From: Geofilum rhodophaeum
Lineage (GTDB): Bacteria > Bacteroidota > Bacteroidia > Bacteroidales > Marinilabiliaceae
Assembly (NCBI RefSeq): GCF_002210225.1
Contig: NZ_MWUJ01000003.1
Span: 62,001-126,000, forward strand
Direction: 5' to 3'
Length of the DNA stretch: 64,000 nt
In this document: positions 50,958 through 59,610 of the stretch, in pieces
Position numbering within the stretch: the stretch's first letter is position 1
Layout of the letters: each line of letters starts with the position of its first letter
Position numbers and translations under genes: made by a program
Notes under the pieces: model-generated
Database searches by the model: none
What the model was told of the DNA's origin: nothing
What the model saw: the letters and a program-made list of their open reading frames with translations, nothing else

Positions 50958-52127
50958 CTATGAGGCAGCTTGGCGTCTTTTCTTACGGATATAACTGATT
51001 AAGAAAAGGAGGCTGCCTGCCAGACTCATCAGGGCTGCCAGGTAAATGGCGGCAGAAAAATTGCCGGACAAATCGTACAAATAACCCCCACTGAAGGGAC
51101 CGGCGATACCGGCGATGGCATAACCCAAAAACACATAGGGATAAACAAGCCCAAGATTGGCTACCCCAAATACGGTGGCGCTGGCCTTGGCAAAGAGCAC
51201 GAAATTGCTGCCGAAACCAAAACCAATCAGCACCGACAACACAAGATAAAGCCCGTCGGTCAGCTCCAAAAAATTTAGTGCCGCAATGGCCACGCCCTGC
51301 AACAATAAAGCCATAAAGACATTGAGACTGGCACTCCAGTGATCACTGAGCGCACCCCAGGTCAGGCGTCCCAAAAAATTGGCCACGGCAAAAAGGGCCA
51401 CACTGTGTACCAGTGTCGCCGAAGAAATACCTCCTTCTTCTCCAATTAACTTTAAACTGCCTATGATCAACAAACCGGCAAAAGTGCCCAGAAAAATCCC
51501 GCTAAAAAATCGCAGGAAATAGCCCGAACGTATAAACTGACGGACCGAAAGCTTGTCGCCCCGAACAATTTTAGCCTGGGGGCTGATCAGCAGAGAAAAC
51601 AGCGCAATGAGCGCACCATAGACCACCCCGACCAAACTGAGCAGCTGAAGTACATTGCGACCACTGTCCAGCACCAAAGCAGCCCATTCGGACATGAACA
51701 CGGCACCCAGACCAAAACCTGCGGCAGCAATACCGGTAATCAAGCCCTTTTTTTCAGGAAACCATTGAACGGGAATGGTCAAGGCAACCCAATACCCAAA
51801 ACCGGTAGCCATGCCGCCCAATACACCCACGCCCAGCCAGGTCAGCCAAAAATTCCCGCCCGATGCGCCGGCCAAGAAATAAGCGCTGAAAAACAAAACG
51901 CCGGAAACTACGCCGAGGAATCGCGGCGACCAACGCTCGGCCAGGCGACCGACAAAAATCATGGCAACCGGAAAAACGGCAATGAGGGTACCAAAAATGG
52001 TCTGCGACTGGGCGCCAGAAAATCCATACCCGGTCATCAACTCAGCCGCGACAATGCTCCAGGCGTACACACTACCAATGCAGAGCATGACAACGAAAGC
52101 GGCCAATACGGTTAAGTACTTCTTCAT
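50958..52127 (-). CDS. MFS transporter, oxalate/formate antiporter (OFA) family
   Basis: A 389-residue protein with 12 predicted helices. The start MKKYLTVLAAFVVMLCIGSV with YAWSI, the TM2-3 segment FPVAMIFVGRLAERWSPR, and GYWVALTIPVQWFPEKKGLI with TGIAAAGFGLGA are characteristic of the OFA family (monocarboxylate transporters such as OxlT). The second half shows NFLGRLTWGALSDHW and ASATVFGVANLGLVYPYVF. Likely substrates are formate, oxalate, lactate or another small carboxylate; sequence does not decide. It is monocistronic, with a strong terminator at 50848-50898. Confidence 0.9.
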   Translation of the reverse strand: MKKYLTVLAAFVVMLCIGSVYAWSIVAAELMTGYGFSGAQSQTIFGTLIAVFPVAMIFVGRLAERWSPRFLGVVSGVLFFSAYFLAGASGGNFWLTWLGVGVLGGMATGFGYWVALTIPVQWFPEKKGLITGIAAAGFGLGAVFMSEWAALVLDSGRNVLQLLSLVGVVYGALIALFSLLISPQAKIVRGDKLSVRQFIRSGYFLRFFSGIFLGTFAGLLIIGSLKLIGEEGGISSATLVHSVALFAVANFLGRLTWGALSDHWSASLNVFMALLLQGVAIAALNFLELTDGLYLVLSVLIGFGFGSNFVLFAKASATVFGVANLGLVYPYVFLGYAIAGIAGPFSGGYLYDLSGNFSAAIYLAALMSLAGSLLFLISYIRKKRRQAAS

Positions 52128-52198
52128 TATTTAAGTTTTGCTAATTTAACCATAAACGAAAGAAGGATCTTTTGGTTTTCATAAAAAAAACTAAAAAA

Positions 52199-53047
52199 TC
52201 ACCAGACCCAAAAAACACCAAAATCGAGTTCAAACCGCCCCATCCCATGTTTAGGGGGCCTCACCTCCTTGACCAAAGCACCGTCAACAGTCCAGTGTTG
52301 CACGGCCAGGCGATACGGCATGCTGCGCTGCCCCCAGGCATAAGCGGCATTGATCTGCAAACCCAAATCCATTTTACCCCAGCTAAAGAGACGGAGTCGT
52401 CCAGCAAAACGAGGCTGAACAAAAGGTTGCAAGCTCCGCTTTGTAGCATATTGGTAGCGCATCTTTTCATTACTGTTTATGCGCTTGTGCAAAAACGACA
52501 CCTCCTCCCGGGAAAAATGCGCCAAGCCCAAATCGCAGCCCAAAACACCCTCAAATCGCAGCCCCTCGCCAAAACTCATCTGAGGCACGGCAAAAAAGTG
52601 CCAATCGTACGAACGGTGCTGCTGCAAATTCTGATCCATCAACGCCCACCCCGGAAACCGGGTTTTATGGTATTCGTCGTAGTACGATACATACTGCTTG
52701 CGCACCAAGGTGCCGGCCCCAATCGACCAGGTATCCGACAAACGATAAAACAAGCGAAAATCAAAATTGTCGGGTATCAAATCATCCATCATCACCAATC
52801 GGGCGTCCACCCAAAAGCGCTCCCCAAGGGTCGCTGCATACCCCCACTTAACCAGAATGTATTCAATATAGCCGTTTTCGCTGTGCAGATAATTCATAAA
52901 ATCGAGCTCTTCTTCTGAATGCTCTGTATAGGCCACATCGGCCACACCCAGCGAAAACGAAAAAACCTGCTTCCCCTTTTCAGGTGCTTGCGCGCACATC
53001 GAGGCACCCAGCACCGCAGCCATCAAAAGCATTGCACCGCGCCTCAT
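52199..53047 (-). CDS. Predicted outer-membrane beta-barrel protein of unknown function
   Basis: A 282-residue protein with a signal peptide (MRRGAMLLMAAVLGASMCAQ) and alternating aromatic/polar strands ending in FELDFGVFWVW, a terminal Trp as in outer-membrane barrels. Internal strands such as RFWVDARLVMMDDL, NFDFRLFYRLSDTWSIGAGT and GKMDLGLQINAAYAW support a barrel of about 12 strands. I do not recognise the family. Its start overlaps the stop of the lipoprotein gene 53044-53679 by 4 bp, so the two proteins are made together and perhaps work together at the outer membrane. Confidence 0.6.
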   Translation of the reverse strand: MRRGAMLLMAAVLGASMCAQAPEKGKQVFSFSLGVADVAYTEHSEEELDFMNYLHSENGYIEYILVKWGYAATLGERFWVDARLVMMDDLIPDNFDFRLFYRLSDTWSIGAGTLVRKQYVSYYDEYHKTRFPGWALMDQNLQQHRSYDWHFFAVPQMSFGEGLRFEGVLGCDLGLAHFSREEVSFLHKRINSNEKMRYQYATKRSLQPFVQPRFAGRLRLFSWGKMDLGLQINAAYAWGQRSMPYRLAVQHWTVDGALVKEVRPPKHGMGRFELDFGVFWVW

Positions 53048-53679
53048 AAAGTCTCGGATAAAAGAGTAATCAGAGGTGATTCACAGCTGAGTACGCGCCC
53101 GTCACTGAGTGCGACCTCCACCACAAACTGCACCTCCTCAGCTTCCGGCTTGCCTTTAAAAACAAGACAAACACCGGCTGCTGAAGCATCCTGTATTCTA
53201 TTCAGCTCGTCAAAAGCTTTTTCCAAACCTTGGTAAAGCTCAAAACTGTCGGGCGCATACAGCCAAGCAGCGGTGATTTCATCTCCGGCATGGGTAGTCG
53301 CATCCAAATCGACCAAAGTAAATATCTGAAGCGACTCGACCTTGGCGATGGGTTTGTAACTCTCCATAATTTCCCAGGCATACAAACGATCCAAACCCCA
53401 GTTGGTCCCCCTCCGACTTTGAACATAGTAATCGCCTCCATACAGCAAGGTGTCGGTCAACTCCAATTGCAGGGCAATGGCTCCTGCCTGCATGGTATCG
53501 AGACTGGAATGAGGATTCAGATAGGTGCCGGAATTATCCACGCCAATACAGCGAAGCCGGTTGTAGGACATTTCAATGGGATCTGGGGGTCGGCAACCTA
53601 TGAAGACCCTAAACATCAGGCCTCCCAGAAGCAAAAGCATCACCTTGGCGGAACGAGATAAACGCAGAGGAGATTTCAT
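53044..53679 (-). CDS. Lipoprotein of unknown function (possibly DUF5034-like)
   Basis: A 211-residue lipoprotein: signal SAKVMLLLLGGLMFRVFIGC with the lipid-bearing Cys at about residue 29. The mature part starts RPPDPIEMSYNRLRCIGVDN and shows strands TMQAGAIALQLELTD, SLQIFTLVDLD and EEVQFVVEVALSDGRV. Bacteroidota have several small lipoprotein families of this outline; the DUF5034 assignment is from memory and uncertain. It overlaps by 4 bp the following beta-barrel gene, an operon of two. Confidence 0.55.
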   Translation of the reverse strand: MKSPLRLSRSAKVMLLLLGGLMFRVFIGCRPPDPIEMSYNRLRCIGVDNSGTYLNPHSSLDTMQAGAIALQLELTDTLLYGGDYYVQSRRGTNWGLDRLYAWEIMESYKPIAKVESLQIFTLVDLDATTHAGDEITAAWLYAPDSFELYQGLEKAFDELNRIQDASAAGVCLVFKGKPEAEEVQFVVEVALSDGRVLSCESPLITLLSETL

Positions 53680-53785
53680 TTGGTACGTTAAGATTGAGGT
53701 TGTTTACGAAGGTAAAAATACGCGCAACGCAGCAAACCTACAAACGCCATTTTATGAAAATGGAATTTTTAACGACTAAAAAAAA

Positions 53786-55231
53786 CTAGCGCTCCCAGAA
53801 GGTACTGGTGAAGAGAATAAGCACGGTGGTGAGTTCCAAGCGTCCGATCAACATCAAAAAGGACAAGAGCACCTTGCCGGCATCGGGCATGTGGGCATAG
53901 GTAGCTGCTGGGCCAACTGTTCCAATTCCAGGACCCACGCCGCCCATATTGGCGGCAACAGAACCCACCGAAGTCAGCACGTCCTCCCCCAAAAAGACCA
54001 TGATGATGGACCCGGCGGTAAAAGTCAGCAGATATAAAACCAAAAATGAAATAAGACTGCCCACCTTTTCATCGTCGATCACCTCGCCATTTATTTTCAG
54101 AAGACTGACGCTGTTGGGATGCACCATCCGCCGGAAGTGAAGCATCACGTTGCGGAAGGAGACGACGTGTCGAATGACTTTTATACCGCCCCCGGTACTG
54201 CCTACGCTGGCCCCAACAAACATCAATAGAAAAATAAGTATCCAGGCTTCCTGCGGCCACTTCAAATAATCGGTGGTAGCAAAACCGGTGGTGGTCATGA
54301 TGGAAACCACCTGAAAAAAGCTGTCTCGCAAGGCCTGTTCAAGACCAAAATCTTCCTTGAAGTAAAGAACGGAGGCAATCAGCAGGGCAATTACCAAGAC
54401 GATGCCGGAATAGGTGCGCAATTCCAGATTGGAAAAAACGCGCTTAAAACGCCCTTTAACAAAGTGATAATGCAGGTAAAAATTCATTCCGGCCAGAAAC
54501 ATAAACAGCAAGACCACATATTGGGCATAGGACGAATAGGCCGCCATACTGGCATTGCGGGTACTGAAACCGCCGGTAGACATGGTACTGAAGGCGTGAT
54601 TCATGGCATCGAAGAAATCCATATCTCCAGCCCATAAAAGGCCCATAAGTACAAAGGTGAGCGTCACATAAACGCCCCATAGCCGCTTGGCCGTGCTGGC
54701 TGTTTTGGGGGTCAGTTTTTCATAAGAAATTCCCGAAGCTTCGTTCTTAAACAGGTTGTAGCCCCCAATGCGCAAAAGAGGCAGGATGGCTACAACCAAA
54801 ACAATGATGCCCATACCGCCAATCCAGTGGGTGAGACTGCGCCAATACAGGATGCTTTTGGGCAGTGCCTCAATGTCGTTAAGGATGGACGACCCGGTGG
54901 TGGTAAATCCGCTGACCGTTTCAAAAACTGCGTCGTAACCGTTGGGAATGGCACCGGTAAGCAGATAGGGCAGGGTACCGAAAATAGAAATAATAACCCA
55001 GGTAAAAGTCACCGTAAAATAGCTGTCTTTAAGTCCCAGCTCCTTTTTAAGGTCGCGCAGCGTGAAAAAATACATGGCTGTACCGGCTGCCAGGGTCAGG
55101 AGCGACGACAACATAAGCTCGTCGATAACTTCCTCCTTGTAAACCAGTGCCCAGACAATGCTGGTGAGCATAAAGGTGCCCAACAGGATAAGCACACGAC
55201 CAAAAATGTTCAGGATAAAGCGGAAATTCAT
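53786..55231 (-). CDS. trkH: TrkH family potassium uptake protein
   Basis: A 481-residue K+ translocating subunit with four P-loop/selectivity-filter repeats. Visible filters are SGFTTTGSSIL (about residue 109), FSTMSTGGFSTRN (about 217), VSIMTTTGFATTD (about 310) and MGGVGPGIG (about 435). The first TM helix is FGRVLILLGTFMLTSIVWAL. Length matches E. coli TrkH (483). The regulator TrkA, which should partner with it, is not in this window. An ATG at 55231 is used in preference to a TTG two codons earlier. Confidence 0.93.
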   Translation of the reverse strand: MNFRFILNIFGRVLILLGTFMLTSIVWALVYKEEVIDELMLSSLLTLAAGTAMYFFTLRDLKKELGLKDSYFTVTFTWVIISIFGTLPYLLTGAIPNGYDAVFETVSGFTTTGSSILNDIEALPKSILYWRSLTHWIGGMGIIVLVVAILPLLRIGGYNLFKNEASGISYEKLTPKTASTAKRLWGVYVTLTFVLMGLLWAGDMDFFDAMNHAFSTMSTGGFSTRNASMAAYSSYAQYVVLLFMFLAGMNFYLHYHFVKGRFKRVFSNLELRTYSGIVLVIALLIASVLYFKEDFGLEQALRDSFFQVVSIMTTTGFATTDYLKWPQEAWILIFLLMFVGASVGSTGGGIKVIRHVVSFRNVMLHFRRMVHPNSVSLLKINGEVIDDEKVGSLISFLVLYLLTFTAGSIIMVFLGEDVLTSVGSVAANMGGVGPGIGTVGPAATYAHMPDAGKVLLSFLMLIGRLELTTVLILFTSTFWER

Positions 55232-55310
55232 ACGCAAAGACTAAACAAGATAAAGTTAAGGGTTCTATTCAGGCGGCGCAAATGTAGTCAATAAACCGGC
55301 ACCACAAAAA

Positions 55311-56681
55311 CTATTGCGGCAAAGACATCCGTATTCGCCAGGGAGCCGGGAAAAGATTGTTGATGCGGCGACCAATATTTTTACCGAAACCCAGGGCAGC
55401 ACCCGCATAGCTGAGCAAGACATAGCCCCTGGGCAGGTCCGGTGGCGCTTCGAGCGCCTCCCCCTTCAGATAGCGCAGGGCGGCAGACAAGTCTAGTTCA
55501 TATCCCGGGAAGGCCCCGGGATGCAAAGAAGTATTCAATGCCAGTTCGGCGGCGGGCACCCAATGCGCCTTTAAAGCCTGTCCCAAAAGCACCCCATAAC
55601 TCAACACATCCACGTGCCGCTGCAGAAGCTGCAATAAGCCCTGCTGTTCAGCTGGGAAGGCGCGCCATCCTTCCTGCGCCTCTTCAAAATGCCACGCACC
55701 CGACACCAAAAGTCGATTGAGCTCAGTAGGCACTGCCGCTTTCCGGGCTTTCTTTTTTTCAGCCTTGGGGGCCGAAAATGCAGAAACCCCACTGGTTTTA
55801 CGCAACAGGGCCACAAAAAAGCCCTCGCCCTTTACCTTATGCGGATAAAAAGCCAGGCCGTTACCCTGGCCCACAGGCAGAGCCACCGTACCCCAGTCTT
55901 CCGGTACCCTCAAAGGCAAGATTTCTGCACCGTACTCAGCCGCCAACCAGGTCAAATTGGCCTCGTTTTCCTCGGGATTAAAGGTACAGGTGCTGTAAAT
56001 CAGGTAACCGCCCTGCTTAAGGGCGGGCCAGGCCGCACTTAAAATACGCTGCTGACGCAGGGCACAATGCCGGGCATTGTCGCTGCTCCATTCCTCAATG
56101 GCCCGGACATCCTTGCGGAACATGCCCTCTCCGCTGCAGGGGGCGTCGACCACCATCAAATCAAAAAGACCTTCCAATGCTGAAAAAGCCGATGGGTCGC
56201 TGCGTGTAACCACTTGGTTTACCTGTCCCCATTTGGCCATATTTTCTGCCAAAATATTGGCGCGGGACTTGATGACCTCATTGCTGACGAGGAGCCCACT
56301 GCCCGCCAGAAAAGCGGACATCAGGGTGCTTTTGCCACCGGGTGCTCCACACAAATCGAGCAAAACGGGATCATCTGGCAGCCGGTCGTCCAACTGCTTC
56401 AAAATCCAATCCAACACCATACTGCTGGCTTCCTGTGGATAGTAACAGCCGGCATGAAAAAAGGGATCGAGGGTGTAAACCGGCTTCTCCGGCAAATATC
56501 TTCCGCTGGCACACCAGGGAACCATTTCAGTCTGGTCAAAATGGGGCGGACTCACTTTTTGAGGATTCAATCGCAGCGAAACGGGTGCCTGGGCCTCCAG
56601 CGCCTGAAAAAAAAGCTGCAGCTCACTCCCCATTTGGGCGGCGATGCGACTGCGAAAGGCTTCCGGCAAAATAAGGGTCAT
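55311..56681 (-). CDS. rRNA cytosine-C5 methyltransferase (RsmF/YebU-like)
   Basis: A 456-residue SAM-dependent methyltransferase of the NOL1/NOP2/sun family. The N-terminal RNA-binding part begins MTLILPEAFRSRIAAQMGSE. The core has LDLCGAPGGKSTLMSAFLAG (SAM motif I, about residue 110), VVDAPCSGEGMFRKD (catalytic Cys, about 178) and YLIYSTCTFNPEENEANL (second Cys, about 233). The C-terminal extension (from about 310) is RsmF-like and probably holds a PUA-like fold. The target, 16S or 23S rRNA, cannot be told. It follows the NdpA-like gene by 5 bp, so cotranscription is likely. Confidence 0.9.
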   Translation of the reverse strand: MTLILPEAFRSRIAAQMGSELQLFFQALEAQAPVSLRLNPQKVSPPHFDQTEMVPWCASGRYLPEKPVYTLDPFFHAGCYYPQEASSMVLDWILKQLDDRLPDDPVLLDLCGAPGGKSTLMSAFLAGSGLLVSNEVIKSRANILAENMAKWGQVNQVVTRSDPSAFSALEGLFDLMVVDAPCSGEGMFRKDVRAIEEWSSDNARHCALRQQRILSAAWPALKQGGYLIYSTCTFNPEENEANLTWLAAEYGAEILPLRVPEDWGTVALPVGQGNGLAFYPHKVKGEGFFVALLRKTSGVSAFSAPKAEKKKARKAAVPTELNRLLVSGAWHFEEAQEGWRAFPAEQQGLLQLLQRHVDVLSYGVLLGQALKAHWVPAAELALNTSLHPGAFPGYELDLSAALRYLKGEALEAPPDLPRGYVLLSYAGAALGFGKNIGRRINNLFPAPWRIRMSLPQ

Positions 56682-56686
56682 AGTGC

Positions 56687-57736
56687 TTACATTTCACTCT
56701 CAAAAAAGAGCTTGTAAAAATTCATTCCCCGCTGGGCATCAAAACCCTTTTCAATGTAATCGCGCTTCCCGTGCACATAAACATGAAAGTTCTTATCCAG
56801 TTTGAGTACCGACTTAAAATGCTTCTTCTCCGATTTAACGGCACTCTTGCTGATGTCGAAACTGTCGTTCAAAGGAATACCCCGGCTTTCTTCAAACTGG
56901 GTACGGTAGTCGGCAAAGGCATCGGCCACTTCTGGGAAACGCACCACTTCCTGCTCAAAATCTTCCTGCTTAAAAGTGCCCTTCTTATCGAAAAAATCCA
57001 GGGAACGATTCAGAAAATCAAACTGCTCGGGACGCGGCACCTGATTCTCATTGTTGTACACATCCTGCACAAAACCCTTACACATATTCATGTAGTTCTG
57101 GGTAAAGTAGTAGCTGTCCTCGCGCGGCTGCAGGGCCAAAAAATCTTCTTTCCAAAAACGCGCCTCATTGCCCTTGTTGATGTTATCGACCATCACCGCC
57201 TTAAAACCCTGGGCCCTTTCGGTATTAAAAATGATGCAGCCCTTGTCCATCTTACGGATGTTGATGCCTTCCTGAGCACCCAGAATAAAGTTCTCCTCCT
57301 TCAAAAAGACCTTTAAAAAAGTATCCTTATTCTCGCTCTTGAACAAGCCCAATCCGTCTGCCACCTCCCCGTCTACCACGCAGTTGCGGAAGAGGGCCAC
57401 ATAAAATTCGCCACCGCGAATTTTGGGATGGTTGCTTTGCTGATGCAAAAATTCGGCCAACTGCAAAGAGGACTGATAAAATTGGGATGGATCGTCAAAA
57501 ATGGCACAGGCCTGCTGATACACCAAACCTGCGGCGCCTTCCTCCGCCCCTATGAAATTGTAATAAGCCTCGGTTTTAAATGCGGAGAAAAAGTAGGTTT
57601 TGAGCACGCTGCCCACCATCTCCTCATCCTGCAGCCGCATGCTGCTTTTCGAAAAACGTACGGGCTCGCCATCGGCACGGGTTCCTACATGGTGTACCAC
57701 CAGTTCATCGATCACTACCTGGGAATGTTCAATCAT
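56687..57736 (-). CDS. Nucleoid-associated protein, NdpA/YejK family
   Basis: A 349-residue protein of the 37-kDa nucleoid-associated family (PF04245). The N-terminus is MIEHSQVVIDELVVHHVGTR and the family stretch AEFLHQQSNHPKIRGGEFYV leads into VDGEVADGLGLFKSENKDTF. Bacteroidota members of about 350 residues are common. The E. coli homologue YejK binds DNA and topoisomerases; whether this one does is unknown. It has its own start and is followed by the methyltransferase gene 5 bp on. Confidence 0.85.
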   Translation of the reverse strand: MIEHSQVVIDELVVHHVGTRADGEPVRFSKSSMRLQDEEMVGSVLKTYFFSAFKTEAYYNFIGAEEGAAGLVYQQACAIFDDPSQFYQSSLQLAEFLHQQSNHPKIRGGEFYVALFRNCVVDGEVADGLGLFKSENKDTFLKVFLKEENFILGAQEGINIRKMDKGCIIFNTERAQGFKAVMVDNINKGNEARFWKEDFLALQPREDSYYFTQNYMNMCKGFVQDVYNNENQVPRPEQFDFLNRSLDFFDKKGTFKQEDFEQEVVRFPEVADAFADYRTQFEESRGIPLNDSFDISKSAVKSEKKHFKSVLKLDKNFHVYVHGKRDYIEKGFDAQRGMNFYKLFFESEM

Positions 57737-57787
57737 TAGAATGTGCTTTTTTTTACTTCAGCAAAGATAAAAATTTTAGCCAAACCC

Positions 57788-59494
57788 CTATTCCACGGCA
57801 CTGCCGCTCAATTCGTAAACTGCGGCAGTGCGTGCAGCCATGCGTGCGCCCAGGCCCCCATTCAGGGCGATTTGAGCCGGAAACTGTAATTTTCGTGCCC
57901 CACCCAGCAAATCGTTGCCCGCATAAAACCAAGCGGCTTTCATGCCGCAGAGTTGCATGGCGTCGGACGGAATCCGTAATTTAAAGCTTTGCTCCTGTTC
58001 GCTGAAATTGGCCACGACCAAATACTGTCGCCCTTCATGGTAACGCAGAAAGGCAAAAAGCGCTGCAGCGTCGAATGCAGGATTATCCTTATTGGCCCAC
58101 ATCAAATCGTAGAAACGACCCTTAACAAAGGCGGGGTGTTCCTGCAGCACTTTGAACAAGCGCTTGTATGCTGCACGGAGCCTTCGGGCAGCTTCGCTGA
58201 ATCCTTCCTCGCCCCAGTGGCCCTGCTGCCAGAGCTGCAGGGTATGCGGATGCCAGTAATCGAAGATGCTGGTGCGACCGTCCACTCCGCTGAAGCCTTC
58301 TTCGTCCATTCCGGGTTCCCCCAATTCCTGACCGAAATAAAGCAGCAGGGGATTATTAAAAAGGGTGGCCAACACCACCATTCCCGGAAGGGCACGGGCG
58401 CCGTCGCCCAAAAAAAAGTCCGAAGCCAATCGCTGCTCATCGTGGTTCTCAAGAAAATAAAGCAAGAAACCATGCAGTCCGTCGGTCTGCTGCCAGGCGG
58501 CAGTCAGCGCCGAAGCCGGTGCCTTTCCTTCCAGCACAGCCCTTAAGGTATCGTAAAGCACCACCTTGTCGTACAAATAATCAAAGCCGGCCTTAAAAAT
58601 GAAATCGTGGTAACGCTCCTGTTCGTAGACTTCGGCAATAAACAAGAGCTTTGGGTAGCGTCGGCGTACTTCGCCAATCATCCAACGCCAGAAAGCAATC
58701 GGCACCATACCGGCCATGTCGCAGCGAAAGCCGTCGATGCCTTTATCGGCCCAATACAGCACCACGTCGCGCATCTTCAACCAGGTATCCGGTTCAGGGT
58801 CAAAATCTTCGGGACTGTCGCCCACAAAATCCACCCCATAGTTGAGCTTAACCGTCTCGTACCAGTCGCCGTGCCTCGGGTTGGCTTTAAAGCAATCGTT
58901 GCCGGTGGCCCGTGCGGGTTCCTCTTCCCAGCGTTCACCCCGCTCCTCGGCTTCGGGCGAATCAAAGCGGGCACCCGGCAGATAGTAAAAGTTGTTGTCC
59001 TTATGAAAGGCCAAATCCCGACGATCGCCGGCCCCAAAATCAACCACCCCTTCAGGAGCGGCATCCGACACATACTGCCGGGCCAAATGATTCGGCACCA
59101 GATCGATCAATACTTTCAAACCCTGCTTATGGGTCCGCTCCACCAATGCCTCAAACTCTTCCATGCGTCGCTCCACTACATCGGCCAAATCCGGATCCAC
59201 ATCGTAATAATCCTTAATGGCGTAGGGCGATCCGGCTTCCCCTTTAACCACATCGCGCGAATCGCGCACAATCCCATAAGCACTGTAATCGGTGCAGGTG
59301 GCATGCTCCAGCACGCCGGTGTACCAAATATGGGTGGCCCCCAAATCGGCAATGGCCGCTAAAGCCGCCTCATCAATGGCAGAGAATTTTCCACTGCCGT
59401 TTTGTGCCAGGGAGCCCCCTTTTATGTTGCTGCTCTGCTTGTTGCCGAACAAGCGCGGCAAAAGCTGATAAATGACCATCCGTCGTTTTTCCAT
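57788..59494 (-). CDS. Alpha-amylase family glycoside hydrolase (GH13)
   Basis: A 568-residue GH13 enzyme without signal peptide, hence cytoplasmic. It starts MEKRRMVIYQLLPRLFG and shows the four conserved regions: LIDLVPNHLARQY (about residue 116), GIDGFRCDMAGM with the nucleophile Asp (about 258), LLFIAEVYEQ with the acid/base Glu (about 291) and FLENHDEQRLAS with the third Asp (about 361). The C-terminal beta domain follows (YLVVANFSEQEQSFKLRIPS). It has a long insertion (residues about 145-215) between the first two regions. Substrate could be alpha-glucan or trehalose-type sugars; no glycogen genes are nearby. Confidence 0.88.
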   Translation of the reverse strand: MEKRRMVIYQLLPRLFGNKQSSNIKGGSLAQNGSGKFSAIDEAALAAIADLGATHIWYTGVLEHATCTDYSAYGIVRDSRDVVKGEAGSPYAIKDYYDVDPDLADVVERRMEEFEALVERTHKQGLKVLIDLVPNHLARQYVSDAAPEGVVDFGAGDRRDLAFHKDNNFYYLPGARFDSPEAEERGERWEEEPARATGNDCFKANPRHGDWYETVKLNYGVDFVGDSPEDFDPEPDTWLKMRDVVLYWADKGIDGFRCDMAGMVPIAFWRWMIGEVRRRYPKLLFIAEVYEQERYHDFIFKAGFDYLYDKVVLYDTLRAVLEGKAPASALTAAWQQTDGLHGFLLYFLENHDEQRLASDFFLGDGARALPGMVVLATLFNNPLLLYFGQELGEPGMDEEGFSGVDGRTSIFDYWHPHTLQLWQQGHWGEEGFSEAARRLRAAYKRLFKVLQEHPAFVKGRFYDLMWANKDNPAFDAAALFAFLRYHEGRQYLVVANFSEQEQSFKLRIPSDAMQLCGMKAAWFYAGNDLLGGARKLQFPAQIALNGGLGARMAARTAAVYELSGSAVE

Positions 59495-59610
59495 CCTTCA
59501 AATCCCTCCAAACTGAAACCATTATTACTTGGTAAAAATAACACAAACTTCGCTGCCAATTACATAATTCTTATCTTAGTCTGTTGAATTCTTCACACGC
59601 CAGTCGCTGT